Shown piece after piece: positions 35,309 to 44,138 of a DNA stretch of 64,000 nt (position 1 is its first letter; each line of letters starts with the position of its first letter). A model generated the notes under the pieces. It made no database searches. It was not told the DNA's origin and saw only the letters and a list, made by a program, of their open reading frames with translations. A program made the position numbers and the translations under genes. The stretch spans positions 62,001-126,000 of the forward strand of contig NZ_CP058531.1 in NCBI RefSeq assembly GCF_013401515.1, given 5' to 3'. This stretch comes from Halorarum halophilum (GTDB lineage Archaea; Halobacteriota; Halobacteria; Halobacteriales; Haloferacaceae).

Positions 35309-36565
35309 GTGGCACCTTCTTTCACCTCCCGGATATTTTCTGTCTCGAATCCCCGCAAACTGTGGCTCGTTACAGGTGCCCACGCGGTCAACGAGTTCTA
35401 CAGCATCGCACTCCCACCGATTCTGCCATTGTTGGTGAACGACTTCGCAATTTCCTATGGCGAAGCGGGTGTGCTACTCACGGTCTTTTTCGTCACGTAC
35501 TCAATCTTTCAGTTACCCGCAGGCGTTCTCGCTGACCGGATCGGCCAACGATGGCTCCTTGCCGCAGGGATGGTCACGCTGTCGACGGGTATTTTCATTG
35601 CCGCGGGGGCACAGGGCTACGGGACGCTCGTCTTCGCTGAGGCGCTCGCTGGCATTGGCGGAAGCACGTACCATCCGACCGGAATGTCACTCATCAGCGA
35701 CCTGGAGACTGGCGACACCGAGGGAAAGGCCATGGGAATCCATGGTCTCGGTGGAGTCGTTGGAACCGCTCTCGCGCCAGCGCTCATCGGCAGTCTGGCT
35801 GCGCTTTTCGACTGGCGACTTGCTCTCACGGTCAGCGCGATCGTGGGGATCGCCTATACGGCCACGTTCCTCGTCCTTTTCCGTGATACCGATACTACCG
35901 ACAACGCGGCGCCAACCGAACCCGATGGAGGGGATAGCCCGAAGGTGGAAACCAAGACGACCACGGAGGGTCCCGAACGTCGGTGGTCCCAGCTCGCTTC
36001 GCTCCTCCCGGTTCCACTCGAACGTTGGGTCGCGGTGCTGTTTCTTGCTAATCTCGCCATAGCTACCGAGATTGGTGCGGTCCGCACGTTCGTCACCTCC
36101 TACCTCGTCGAGCATGCGGGAATGACCACCGTCGTCGCCAATGGGATTTTCTTCGTCATGCTCGTCGGAGCTGCTATTTCCTCAGTCGGTGGGGGTACCC
36201 TCGCAGATACCGTCGACCGGCGGTCACTCGGCTTCGTGACGATGGTGGTTTCGACGGTCATCTTGGGCGCGACCGCGCTCATCCCCCTCGTTCCAGTAGC
36301 GCTATTTGCGTGGTTCTTCCTCCTTGGGATCGTGCTCTGGGCGGCCATCCCGGCGATGAATGCGATCACCTCGCAGTACTCCGAACAGGAGTTCAGCGGG
36401 AGCCTCTTCGGTGTGATGCTCACCGCAGGATCGCTCGGCGGGGCAGGGGGACCCTTGCTGTTCGGTGTTGCCGCCGAGCGGTTCGGCCTGGGCGCGGCAT
36501 TCCCCTTTGTGGCCAGTGTGAGTATAGTCGGTGCCGTCTCCTTTCTTGCAATGCGTCGGTTCTGA
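35309..36565 (+). CDS. MFS transporter (Fsr-like)
   Basis: This 418-residue membrane protein has about 12 hydrophobic segments. The opening AHAVNEFYSIALPPILPLL resembles fosmidomycin-resistance-like (Fsr) carriers. The loop 2-3 motif A is GVLADRIGQRWLL. Later landmarks are GGVVGTALAPALIGSLAALF and a central acidic loop. Substrate is unknown; drug or small organic acid export is most likely for this clade. The only supported start is GTG 35309. It is monocistronic. Confidence 0.82.
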   Translation: MAPSFTSRIFSVSNPRKLWLVTGAHAVNEFYSIALPPILPLLVNDFAISYGEAGVLLTVFFVTYSIFQLPAGVLADRIGQRWLLAAGMVTLSTGIFIAAGAQGYGTLVFAEALAGIGGSTYHPTGMSLISDLETGDTEGKAMGIHGLGGVVGTALAPALIGSLAALFDWRLALTVSAIVGIAYTATFLVLFRDTDTTDNAAPTEPDGGDSPKVETKTTTEGPERRWSQLASLLPVPLERWVAVLFLANLAIATEIGAVRTFVTSYLVEHAGMTTVVANGIFFVMLVGAAISSVGGGTLADTVDRRSLGFVTMVVSTVILGATALIPLVPVALFAWFFLLGIVLWAAIPAMNAITSQYSEQEFSGSLFGVMLTAGSLGGAGGPLLFGVAAERFGLGAAFPFVASVSIVGAVSFLAMRRF

Positions 36566-36830
36566 AGGATCAGTGCTTTTCCATAAGGCAAAAGCACCGG
36601 TTACGATACTGCCGTTTCTTCGCCTGGTTGTGGCGGACGCCTCTGAAGCCGTGCTTGCTCGGGATAAATACGCTCTGGACCCTGCACGTCGCTTCTACCG
36701 GCATCTGAGTAAGTTTCAGCGATTGTGCTGTATAGAAGGCGCGTATTCAGCTACCGAACTACGTAAGACTCAAGAGAACACCTGGCACAACATAGCCCAC
36801 ATGACTACATCTACTCAGCTTAGGCCATCA

Positions 36831-37060
36831 TGAGTTCCTCCGTGGATGATATCGCCTTTCTCGTGAATTCGGAAAACTGTGTGGCCGTCCTCCGCAGCCT
36901 TCTCGATGGCCCCCACTCACGGCAGTAGCGGAGAAAACAGGCGTCTCACGGGTGATTCTCGGTCGAACCCCCGACCAACTCGAAGACTGTCAGTGGATTA
37001 CCCAAGGGGGCTATGTTTGCGACATCACACCGCTTGTAGCGGAATGGGTGGCCGTCCATC
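36831..37060 (+). pseudogene. HTH regulator pseudogene
   Basis: The frame begins MSSSVDDIAFLVNSENCVAV and reads LRSLLDGPHSRQ before a stop. Another frame goes on with EKTGVSRVILGRTPDQLEDC and QWITQGGYVCDITPLVAEWV, i.e. a haloarchaeal winged-helix regulator broken by a frameshift. Its end overlaps the 3' end of the opposite-strand ORF below. Confidence 0.65.
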
Positions 37061-37339
37061 GACTATCTCCGTCCCGATCTGTGACTGTGGCTTGAGAACG
37101 ACCTGTATGGCGTTGTCGAAGTCGTCAGCGGGCTGGTGTTCTTGCACGGATTGGATTCTGAATGGATCGAAGAACGCAATCCAAGCGTCGAGGTAGAATT
37201 CGCGGATTGCGATGACCAACGGATAGCCCTCTGTGTCGCGAGCGATCTGAGAGCCACCGTGGGTCCAGACGCAGACCGCATCGATGGCGGTGAATGGGTG
37301 GCGGGAGTTGCTCGAGCGCCCGACGGTGTTGTCGGTCAT
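37025..37339 (-). CDS. Hypothetical protein, possibly a gene fragment
   Basis: This 104-residue frame starts MTDNTVGRSSNSRHPFTAID. The protein-like core reads CVWTHGGSQIARDTEGYPLV and DAWIAFFDPFRIQSVQ and ends in a regular tail. Codon use favours this strand over the overlapping + frame, but no family is recognised. The frame stays open far upstream, opposite an amidohydrolase gene, so it may be the stump of a longer gene. Confidence 0.4.
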   Translation of the reverse strand: MTDNTVGRSSNSRHPFTAIDAVCVWTHGGSQIARDTEGYPLVIAIREFYLDAWIAFFDPFRIQSVQEHQPADDFDNAIQVVLKPQSQIGTEIVDGRPPIPLQAV

Positions 37340-37441
37340 CTGAGCGACGCCTGGCGACCGCTGGACGGCCTCGCGGCTGACAAGCACGTGGCCGAAAAAT
37401 TCCGGGGAAACAGTTAGTATCTGCGATTGAGAAGCTGTACC

Positions 37442-38536
37442 GTGGCAGTAGATACGACATCCGAGTCGCCGGTCGAGGATATGCTGGTGGTCGACTGTGA
37501 CGTTCACCAGGACTGGGCGACGGACGCGGAGTTCACGAAGTACCTCCCGAAGCACTACTGGGACCGCGGCGTCACGACCCCGGGGCAACCCGGGTGGAAC
37601 AATCCGGTCGCCGAGAGCGGGATTTCTCGGAACGATTCCCTCCCGGAGGACGGGGGCCCGGCCGGGTCGGACCGCGACCTGCTCGGCGAGCACCTGTTCG
37701 AAGATTTCGGCGTGAACTACGCGGTGCTGACCGGACCGGGCGCGAACAACGCGTTCGGCTGGCACCCGAACCTCCACTACGGGACCGCGGGCGTCGAGGC
37801 GTACAACGACTGGCTCATCGAGGAGTGGCTCGACCGCGACGAGCGGTTCCTCGGGTCGCTCAGCGTGGTCCCGGCCGACCCAGAGCACGCGGTCGAGGAG
37901 ATCGAGCGCGTCGGCGACCACGACCAGATGGTCCAAGTCATCCTCCCGGGGTCGTACGAGAATCCATACGGGCACAAGCGCTACTGGCCGATCTACGAGG
38001 CGGCCGAGAACGCAGGCCTCCCGATCGCGACCCACGTCTCCTCGTCCAGCAGGGGGACGTCGTGGGCCCCAGCGACCGGCGCCGGCATCCCATTGTCGTA
38101 CATCGAGAAACACGCCGTCGTTCCGATGCCGCTGGTCGGCAACCTGGCCAGCGTCGTTCTGGAGGGTGTGTTCGTGGAGTTCCCGGACCTCCAGTGGCTC
38201 TTCGTCGAGGGACGGTTCACCTGGCTCCCCGACATGATGTGGCAACTGGACAAGAACTGGAAGGGACTGGGGAACCAGGTACCCTGGCTCGAGCGCCAGC
38301 CGAGCGAGTACATCCGCGAGAACTGCTGGTTCAGCACGCAGCCTGTCCCAGAACCGGAGAACCCCGAGCACCTCACCCAGATGCTGGATATGGTCCACGC
38401 CGAAGAGACGCTCGTGTATGCCAGCGACTACCCCCACTGGGACAACGACAACCCGAAGGCCATGCTGAACGGCGTTGACGAGGACGTCCGTCGGAAGATA
38501 TTCGGCGAGAACGCCCGCGAGATCTACGGCCTCTAA
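37442..38536 (+). CDS. Amidohydrolase_2 family metal hydrolase/decarboxylase
   Basis: This 364-residue TIM-barrel enzyme of the amidohydrolase superfamily (PF04909 type) starts at GTG 37442. Metal motif 1 is LVVDCDVHQDW, with a DxH in place of HxH. Conserved elsewhere are THVSSSS, VVLEGVFVEFPDLQWLFVEG and the late SDYPHWDND (catalytic Asp). This branch includes aromatic-acid decarboxylases and hydratases such as ACMSD and gamma-resorcylate decarboxylase, but the substrate cannot be read from the sequence. It is followed by an MFS gene on the same strand. Confidence 0.82.
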   Translation: MAVDTTSESPVEDMLVVDCDVHQDWATDAEFTKYLPKHYWDRGVTTPGQPGWNNPVAESGISRNDSLPEDGGPAGSDRDLLGEHLFEDFGVNYAVLTGPGANNAFGWHPNLHYGTAGVEAYNDWLIEEWLDRDERFLGSLSVVPADPEHAVEEIERVGDHDQMVQVILPGSYENPYGHKRYWPIYEAAENAGLPIATHVSSSSRGTSWAPATGAGIPLSYIEKHAVVPMPLVGNLASVVLEGVFVEFPDLQWLFVEGRFTWLPDMMWQLDKNWKGLGNQVPWLERQPSEYIRENCWFSTQPVPEPENPEHLTQMLDMVHAEETLVYASDYPHWDNDNPKAMLNGVDEDVRRKIFGENAREIYGL

Positions 38537-38715
38537 CTTTTCTCGCTGACTCCTCCTATCGGTCGGACACGCAAGCGTGCGGTCTCGTCAATCACCCGCG
38601 TCGTGACCGGCCATCCCGACGGACCGTCGAACTATCGTCCGCCCGGACCGCCGGCCCGTCGTTCGCTCGTAACTCAACATTGATGATAGCTCGAGCCGTC
38701 GGATAGCACCTATCG

Positions 38716-39933
38716 ATGGAATCCAGTGTCCCGTCGGAGGATCGCCAGCGGGCCGCCCCCTCCGACAACCCGCGGGTCGCCTACCGACACCAGATGCTCG
38801 GCCTCTGCACCGCCGGGTCGTCCTTCTACCTCGCGGGGCGGATCGTCATTCCTCCGCTCGCGGTCCCGATCAAAGACGGCTTCGGAATCGGGAACGCTGA
38901 GTTTGGCCTGGCGCTTTCGATCCTCTGGGCGGCGTACGCGCTCATGCAGTTTCCCGGAGGCGTGACGAGCGACGCCACCGGGCACAAGGCGGTGCTCGTC
39001 GGGAGCATGCTCATCTCGGGCGTCGGGTTCGCCTTGCTGGCGACCGGTGGAACGTACGAGGCGTTCCTGGTCGCCGCCCTGGTCACCGGCGTCGGCGGCG
39101 GACTGTTCATGATCGTCCAATTCCGATTTCTCTCGGTGCTCTACGGCGACAACAAGGGGCGTGCGTTCGGACTGAGTGGCGGCATCACCGGCATCGCGGG
39201 CGTCGTCGCGCCGATCGCAGCAACGTCAATCGTCGGCGTCGCCTCGTGGCGGCACCCGTTCGCGGCGATGGTCGTCATCGTCATCGCCGTGGCGCTGGTT
39301 CTCCACGTCCGGGTGCGCGAGCGGTACGTCTTCGAGCGGCCGGCGCTGTCGGCGGCCGTCTCTCGGTCGATCGACCAGATATCCTCGGCGAAGATCCTGC
39401 TGCTCATGGCGATCACGGCCATCTTCTCGGTCGCCGTGCAGGCGGTCACGACGTTCATCCCGCTGTTCATGTACGAGGTGAAGGGACTTTCGCTCTCAAT
39501 GTCGGGGACGATGCTGTCGGTCTACTTCCTCGTCGCGGTCGTGGCCAGGCCGATCAGCGGGACGCTGAGTGACGTCGTCGGCCGACGAACCGTGGCCGGG
39601 AGTGCGCTCGTCTTCTCGGGCGTCCTCCTCGCGTACGTGGTCCTGGTCGCCAAGCCCTTCTACGCGCTGCTCGTCTCGTTCGCCCTGTTCTCGTGGGCGA
39701 TCGTCTCGTTCTCTCCAGCGATGGACGCCTACTACATGGACCTGTTCGCCGACGACAGCATGGGCGGCGCGTTCGGCCTCGCGCGAACGTTCATCCTGTT
39801 CGTCGGGAGCACCGGGCCGTACCTCATCGGTGTCGGCGCGGAGACCAGCGGCTTCGCTAACTCTTTCGCGATCATCTCGGGGTGCTTGGTGCTCGCAGGG
39901 GCGATGCTCCTCGCGACGACGAGAGCGTTCTAA
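38716..39933 (+). CDS. MFS transporter
   Basis: This 405-residue, 12-helix carrier starts at ATG 38716. Motif A-like GVTSDATGHKAVL and RPISGTLSDVVGRR mark the two repeats. It follows the amidohydrolase (180 bp) and probably imports that enzyme's substrate. The stop codon lies in a triple 20-bp tandem repeat, and each unit contains the same 'AGAGCGTTCTAA' ending. Confidence 0.82.
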   Translation: MESSVPSEDRQRAAPSDNPRVAYRHQMLGLCTAGSSFYLAGRIVIPPLAVPIKDGFGIGNAEFGLALSILWAAYALMQFPGGVTSDATGHKAVLVGSMLISGVGFALLATGGTYEAFLVAALVTGVGGGLFMIVQFRFLSVLYGDNKGRAFGLSGGITGIAGVVAPIAATSIVGVASWRHPFAAMVVIVIAVALVLHVRVRERYVFERPALSAAVSRSIDQISSAKILLLMAITAIFSVAVQAVTTFIPLFMYEVKGLSLSMSGTMLSVYFLVAVVARPISGTLSDVVGRRTVAGSALVFSGVLLAYVVLVAKPFYALLVSFALFSWAIVSFSPAMDAYYMDLFADDSMGGAFGLARTFILFVGSTGPYLIGVGAETSGFANSFAIISGCLVLAGAMLLATTRAF

Positions 39934-39974
39934 CTTCGACGAGAGCGTTCTAACTTCGACGAGAGCGTTCTAAC
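39921..39974. repeat. Tandem 20-bp repeat covering a stop codon
   Basis: GAGAGCGTTCTAACTTCGAC occurs at 39921-39940 and 39941-39960, with a partial third unit at 39961-39974. Each unit repeats the last three codons of the MFS gene and its TAA. This looks like replication slippage that duplicated the terminus without changing the protein. Confidence 0.9.
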
Positions 39975-40291
39975 GGCGATGAAGGCGACCAACGCCGACG
40001 ATCAGCGCGGACGTGAACCGCCCGACGAAACGCGCGTTTGACTCGCAGCGCGGCGCCAGACGAAACGAGGGGCCCGACCGGCAACGGACGGGTCCGGGGG
40101 GTGTCACTTCTCTGATCGTTAGGCCAGGGATGAGCGGTAGATTCCGACAATACGAGCCGATATTGTGAAGGCGTGTGGGTGGCTCGTTGACGCAATCCCT
40201 GTCAATGAGTACCGCGCGAAGAGATGTGATGTAGCTGTCGAAAATCGTTCGTTGGCGCTGAATTCAAGTGCGAACCGACTGATCCTGGCGG
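39975..40291. other. Intergenic stretch between convergent genes
   Basis: No gene or obvious terminator hairpin could be supported here. Confidence 0.4.
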
Positions 40292-41305
40292 TCAGACCAG
40301 CGACGCCGTCTTCGCCTCGTCGAGTCGAGCGAACTGGTCGTCGGTCAGCGAAACGTCGTCGGCGTCGAGGTTCTCCTCGAGCTGCTCAACGGTGCTCGCG
40401 CCCACGATCGGCGCGGTGACGTCCGGGTGGTGAAGCTGCCACGCGAGCGCGACGTGGGCGACCTTCGCGCCGACTTCCTCGGCGATGGCGGTGGTGACCT
40501 CGAGTACGTCGAAGTTCTCCTCGGTCAAGTAGTGCGACTTGAATCGGGCGTCCGCGGCGGCGGTCGAGTCGTCCGGGAAGTCGCGATCGCGCGAGTACTT
40601 GCCGGTGAGGAACCCCCACGCGAGCGGACTCCAGGGGACGATCCCGAGTCCGTAGTCCCGGCACATGTCCATGTAGTTGGCTTCGATCTCCCGGTCGACG
40701 AGGTTGTACCTGGGCTGGGTGACCGTGAAGGGCTCGTACCCGCGCCGGCGCGCGATCTCGTTCGCCTTGACGATCTTCCACTCGTCGGGCGAACCCGACG
40801 AGATACCAAGGTAGTTGACCTTCCCTTCACTGACGAGGCCGTCGAGCGTGCGCATGAACTCCTCGGCCGGCGTTCGGTCGTCCCACCGGTGACAGTAGAG
40901 CAAGTCGACGTAGTCGGTCCCCAGGCGGTCGAGGGAGATGTCGATCTGTCGGCGGAGATGCTTGCGGTTGAGCCCCTCGCCGTTCGGGTCGCCGGGGCGT
41001 CGGGGGCGGTGGATCTTCGTCGCGATGATGAAATCTTCGCGGTCGCGGTCGGCCAGCCAGTTTCCGATCCACTCCTCGCTCTTCCCGTCGCCGTACTTGT
41101 CCGCGGTGTCGATGAAGTTCCCGCCCCGCTCGGCGTACGCGTCGAGTAGATCGGCCGCCCGCTCCTCGTTCGTCTCGACGATACCGTCGTCGGAGTCGTA
41201 CCGCTCCTCGCCGTCGATAAGCCGCCGGCCGAACCGCCACGTTCCCATGGCCAGTCGGCTGACTTCGAGACCCGTTCCACCGAGCGAAACCGTTTCGAGC
41301 GTCAT
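40292..41305 (-). CDS. Aldo/keto reductase
   Basis: This 337-residue NADPH-dependent (alpha/beta)8 enzyme starts at ATG 41305 (MTLETVSLGGTGLEVSRLAM). The catalytic tetrad sits in the usual order: Asp/Tyr in NFIDTADKYGDGKSE, Lys in FIIATKIHRP, and His in DLLYCHRWDDRTP. The C-terminal cofactor loop reads APIVGASTVEQLEENLD. It should reduce an aldehyde or ketone to an alcohol, or the reverse. It lies beside an amidohydrolase and a Rieske gene, so its substrate is probably a ring or sugar intermediate of that pathway. Confidence 0.85.
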   Translation of the reverse strand: MTLETVSLGGTGLEVSRLAMGTWRFGRRLIDGEERYDSDDGIVETNEERAADLLDAYAERGGNFIDTADKYGDGKSEEWIGNWLADRDREDFIIATKIHRPRRPGDPNGEGLNRKHLRRQIDISLDRLGTDYVDLLYCHRWDDRTPAEEFMRTLDGLVSEGKVNYLGISSGSPDEWKIVKANEIARRRGYEPFTVTQPRYNLVDREIEANYMDMCRDYGLGIVPWSPLAWGFLTGKYSRDRDFPDDSTAAADARFKSHYLTEENFDVLEVTTAIAEEVGAKVAHVALAWQLHHPDVTAPIVGASTVEQLEENLDADDVSLTDDQFARLDEAKTASLV

Positions 41306-41379
41306 CTCCGAGAAGGGGTGCTCTTCCGTAATAATTGGAACTGATGCACGAATGATAATTTGACAAACTGGACGCGTCT

Positions 41380-42507
41380 TCAGACCAGGCCGAACAGGTC
41401 GATCGCGGTTCCGCCCATGATCCCTTCCACGTCGTCCCGGTCGACACCGCCATTGACCGCGGAAAACACCTCGTTCGGAGTGTCGAAGTCCGGGTGCGGG
41501 TGGTCGGTCGAAAAGAGCAACGTGTCCGCGCCGCCGGCCATCTCCACCATCCATGCGACGTGTTGGTAGTTCTCGGTGTGGCCGAGGGGCTGGGTCGTGA
41601 GGTAGAACTGATCGCGGATGTACTCGCTTGGCATTTTGGTGAGCGACGGGAGGTCCTCGGAGTTCTGGAGGTAGTGGTCGTCGAGGCGCCACATCATCCA
41701 GGGGAGCCACTCGAATCCGGGCTCCTGGAGGACAAACTCGAGGTCGGGGAACCGCTCGGGAACGCCGTTGAACACCAGAGAGATGAGATGCCACATGAAC
41801 TCGGCGGGGAACGTGAACGCGTGGCTCTCGGTGAACGTCTCCGCCCACCTGCGCTGAACCGGGAACGTGACCGCCGCTTGGATGTCGTGGCTGTGCATTA
41901 CTATCGGAAGGCCCCGTTCCTGTGCGGCCTGGTAGATAGCGTCGTACTGCCAGTGGCCCGCGGGCGGAACCATCCCCGCCCCGGGCATCTGTACGCCGAC
42001 GACGTCCTTCTCGTCGCCGATCCGGTCGATCTCCTCGGCGGCGCGGTCGGGAACCTGGTTCGCGACGGCCATGGTCGCGAATAGTCGGTCGTCTACGTCG
42101 AGGAACCGGTCGACGAGCAGGTCGTTGTACGCGCTCGCGAGCGCGACGGCCGTCGGGTCGTGGTTGACGGTCCCGAGCATGATGTTCGGGGAGAAGACGC
42201 TGTAGTCGATGTCGAACTCCTCCATAAACTGGATCTTCCCCTCGGGCGTGTCGGCCCCGGAGCGCGCGGGGTTGGTGCCGCTCTCGTCGTAGCCGAGGTG
42301 ATCGTTGGGAAACGCGGGCGTCGCCCTCGTGTTGGTGAAGATGTCGGATCCGACGTTGTCGGCCTTCGCGATCATCTGTTTCGCCGCACTGTCGCTCGGT
42401 AGGTAGGACGCGAGCACGTCGTAGTCGGTTATCAGGTGCGAGTCGGTGTCGACGACGGTCACCGACTCGATCGAGAGCGGTTCAGTCGTCTGTTGTTGTG
42501 GTGACAT
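41380..42507 (-). CDS. Amidohydrolase_2 family enzyme
   Basis: This protein has about 375 residues. Start codon 42507 (MSPQQQTTEPLSI) was chosen because the TATA element (TTATTTATAG) then lies 23-32 bp upstream; 42525 would put it only 10 bp away. Key segments are VTVVDTDSHL (metal motif), MHSHDIQAAV, VLQEPGFEWLPWMMWRLDDH and STDHPHPDFDTP. It differs from the 37442 and 57853 enzymes (VDTDSH and STDHPHPDF rather than VDCDVH and SDYPHWD) and is close to the pseudogene at 45760. It is divergent from a Rieske gene with a shared promoter region. Confidence 0.85.
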   Translation of the reverse strand: MSPQQQTTEPLSIESVTVVDTDSHLITDYDVLASYLPSDSAAKQMIAKADNVGSDIFTNTRATPAFPNDHLGYDESGTNPARSGADTPEGKIQFMEEFDIDYSVFSPNIMLGTVNHDPTAVALASAYNDLLVDRFLDVDDRLFATMAVANQVPDRAAEEIDRIGDEKDVVGVQMPGAGMVPPAGHWQYDAIYQAAQERGLPIVMHSHDIQAAVTFPVQRRWAETFTESHAFTFPAEFMWHLISLVFNGVPERFPDLEFVLQEPGFEWLPWMMWRLDDHYLQNSEDLPSLTKMPSEYIRDQFYLTTQPLGHTENYQHVAWMVEMAGGADTLLFSTDHPHPDFDTPNEVFSAVNGGVDRDDVEGIMGGTAIDLFGLV

Positions 42508-42519
42508 AGGTTGAACTTC

Positions 42520-42685
42520 GGCCATTATCTATAAATAATGCACTGCTCGCTTGCGGAAGAGGGCCGCCTCGACCCACACCCGCGGGCAACGGGGCGGAGT
42601 CACGCTCCGCAGCGGCGGACGCGCGCGTTTGCTCGTGTTGCCGAACGCGTCGAGAGACTCGACCGCACAATTGATATATGCGGCC
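42520..42685. promoter_or_regulatory. Divergent promoter pair
   Basis: One TATA box (TTATTTATAG on the - strand, about 42530-42539) serves the amidohydrolase. The other (ATTGATATATGCGG, about 42671-42684) serves the Rieske gene, with ATG 42705 about 25 bp downstream. The 197 bp between the starts is the only place for shared control. Confidence 0.55.
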
Positions 42686-42704
42686 GAAATGAACCAACCT
42701 ACGG

Positions 42705-43064
42705 ATGGCCACCCGACAGAAGATAGCAAACGCGGACGAGCTGCCGAACAACGGCGACCGAATTATCGCCGAGGTCCAGGGGATAGAGATCGCTGTGTTC
42801 CGGTTCGACGGCGAGTATTACGCGCTGGCGAACTACTGCGTTCACCAAGGGGGGCCGCTCTGCGAGGGGGCGTTGAGCGGGCGGACAGTGGCGGGTGACG
42901 ACGGATGGGAATGGGCGTACGACACCGACGAGAAGTACGTTCGATGCCCCTGGCACGGGTGGATCTTCGATATCACGGACGGTCGCAATGTCGATTCCGA
43001 CCGATACGTGACGCCGACCTACGACATCGAGGTCGAAGACGGAGAAATCTTCGTCCACCGATAG
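42705..43064 (+). CDS. Rieske [2Fe-2S] ferredoxin
   Basis: This is a 119-residue stand-alone Rieske protein with no membrane helix. Cluster ligands are Cys45-x-His47 (NYCVHQGGPLCEG) and Cys81-x2-His84 (VRCPWHGWIFDI). This is the ferredoxin type that carries electrons to Rieske oxygenases or other enzymes, not the bc1 type. No oxygenase alpha subunit is visible nearby. The divergent amidohydrolase at 41380 shares its promoter region, and the electron donor could be the flavoprotein/ferredoxin genes at 44139 and 45450. Confidence 0.85.
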   Translation: MATRQKIANADELPNNGDRIIAEVQGIEIAVFRFDGEYYALANYCVHQGGPLCEGALSGRTVAGDDGWEWAYDTDEKYVRCPWHGWIFDITDGRNVDSDRYVTPTYDIEVEDGEIFVHR

Positions 43065-43566
43065 GGAGACGACTGCGACGAGTTCGGTATGTCCAGCGTC
43101 GGCCGGAACGCGCCCGACGATGACGCGGACGGTCCGTACTGTCGAATGCCCACGCATGGATGGACCCCCCCGGAACGGGAGTGCAACGGCTGAAGGCACC
43201 GATCGCGGCGGTCGTCACGGCGAGCGAATCCGTTGAAATCATTCGCTAAATACCGACTCATCAACGAGTGGATTACAATCATATCGGAGTAAAGCGATGA
43301 TAGGTATCACCATGCATGACCCCTGATACCCCCTCGCAATCCAGGGAGATGCCCGCACGATTCGGTTATCGCGGCGAGGCCGAACGCTCCGTCGGAGGAG
43401 GAAACCGGCGCAGTCAAGTCCTCCGTGCACCGCAATTCCCCGGCGTTCGACCGTAATCGCTCGAGGAAGGAACCTTGTGAAGACCTAGTTTGCCGTCGGA
43501 CCGCGAAGGAGTCGATCGCCGGTCCCTGTGAGACTCAGGAAGGGGCGACGTGGCCCGACGACTGTA
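43065..43566. other. Intergenic stretch
   Basis: No credible gene. It leads into the decayed universal stress protein gene on the - strand. Confidence 0.4.
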
Positions 43567-44065
43567 TCAGTTATCTCCCATGACTGGGATGACGAGGCGG
43601 TCGGATCCGAGGAGCATTGCCTGAGTGATGCTCCCGGACAGCGCCCTCCCGACCGGGGAGCGCTTCCGACCACCGCCGACGAGAATCGCGCGTCGGATTC
43701 GTCGACGGCGGCGAGTATCTCCTCGGTCGGGTCTCCTACGCGACCTGCCGATCGGACGTCGGCGCTCCGCTCGAGCGTTCGCGACGCAACGTCAGCCGCG
43801 ATATCCGCGGCGTCGTCTACCGCCAGTCGACATAATACCCGTTTTCGTCGGCGATGCCGCCGTACTCGAAGATTGGCAACCCCGATTGATCCGAACTGAC
43901 CTACGAGCGGTCCTCGGTCAACTACTCGAGGAGCGCGTCGTAGTACTCCTGGCGCAGCACGTGAAGTACGACGAGTTCGTCGTCGAACGCGCTCGCGAGG
44001 TTGTTGCCGACGGTCACCGCATCGTCGCTCTCATGCTCTCCGCCCGTCACGACTGGCATCGCCAT
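43567..44065 (-). pseudogene. Universal stress protein (UspA) pseudogene
   Basis: The 5' part reads MAMPVVTGGEHESDDAVTVG and NNLASAFDDELVVLHVLRQE before an early stop. Further on, other frames give RTLERSADVRSAGRVGDPTE, EILAAVDESDARF and SDRLVIPVMGDN. The order matches a UspA domain, with the ATP-loop GGRKRSPVGRALSG region in a shifted frame. At least two frameshifts and one stop make it non-functional. Confidence 0.65.
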
Positions 44066-44138
44066 GCGCGGTACTCCACCTCGCCCGTCATATACGTTCG
44101 CCCATCACCGGGGGCAGTGGGCGAACTGGGATCCCCGG

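Noticed and set aside
37427-37441. TTG start five codons upstream for the first amidohydrolase
   Set aside because: GTG 37442 is closer to the conserved LVVDCDVH region and the extra residues look noncoding.
37600-38480. Long Arg-rich and His-rich frames opposite or beside the amidohydrolase genes
   Set aside because: They are third-position shadows of GC-rich genes; the real frames have the metal motifs and natural composition.
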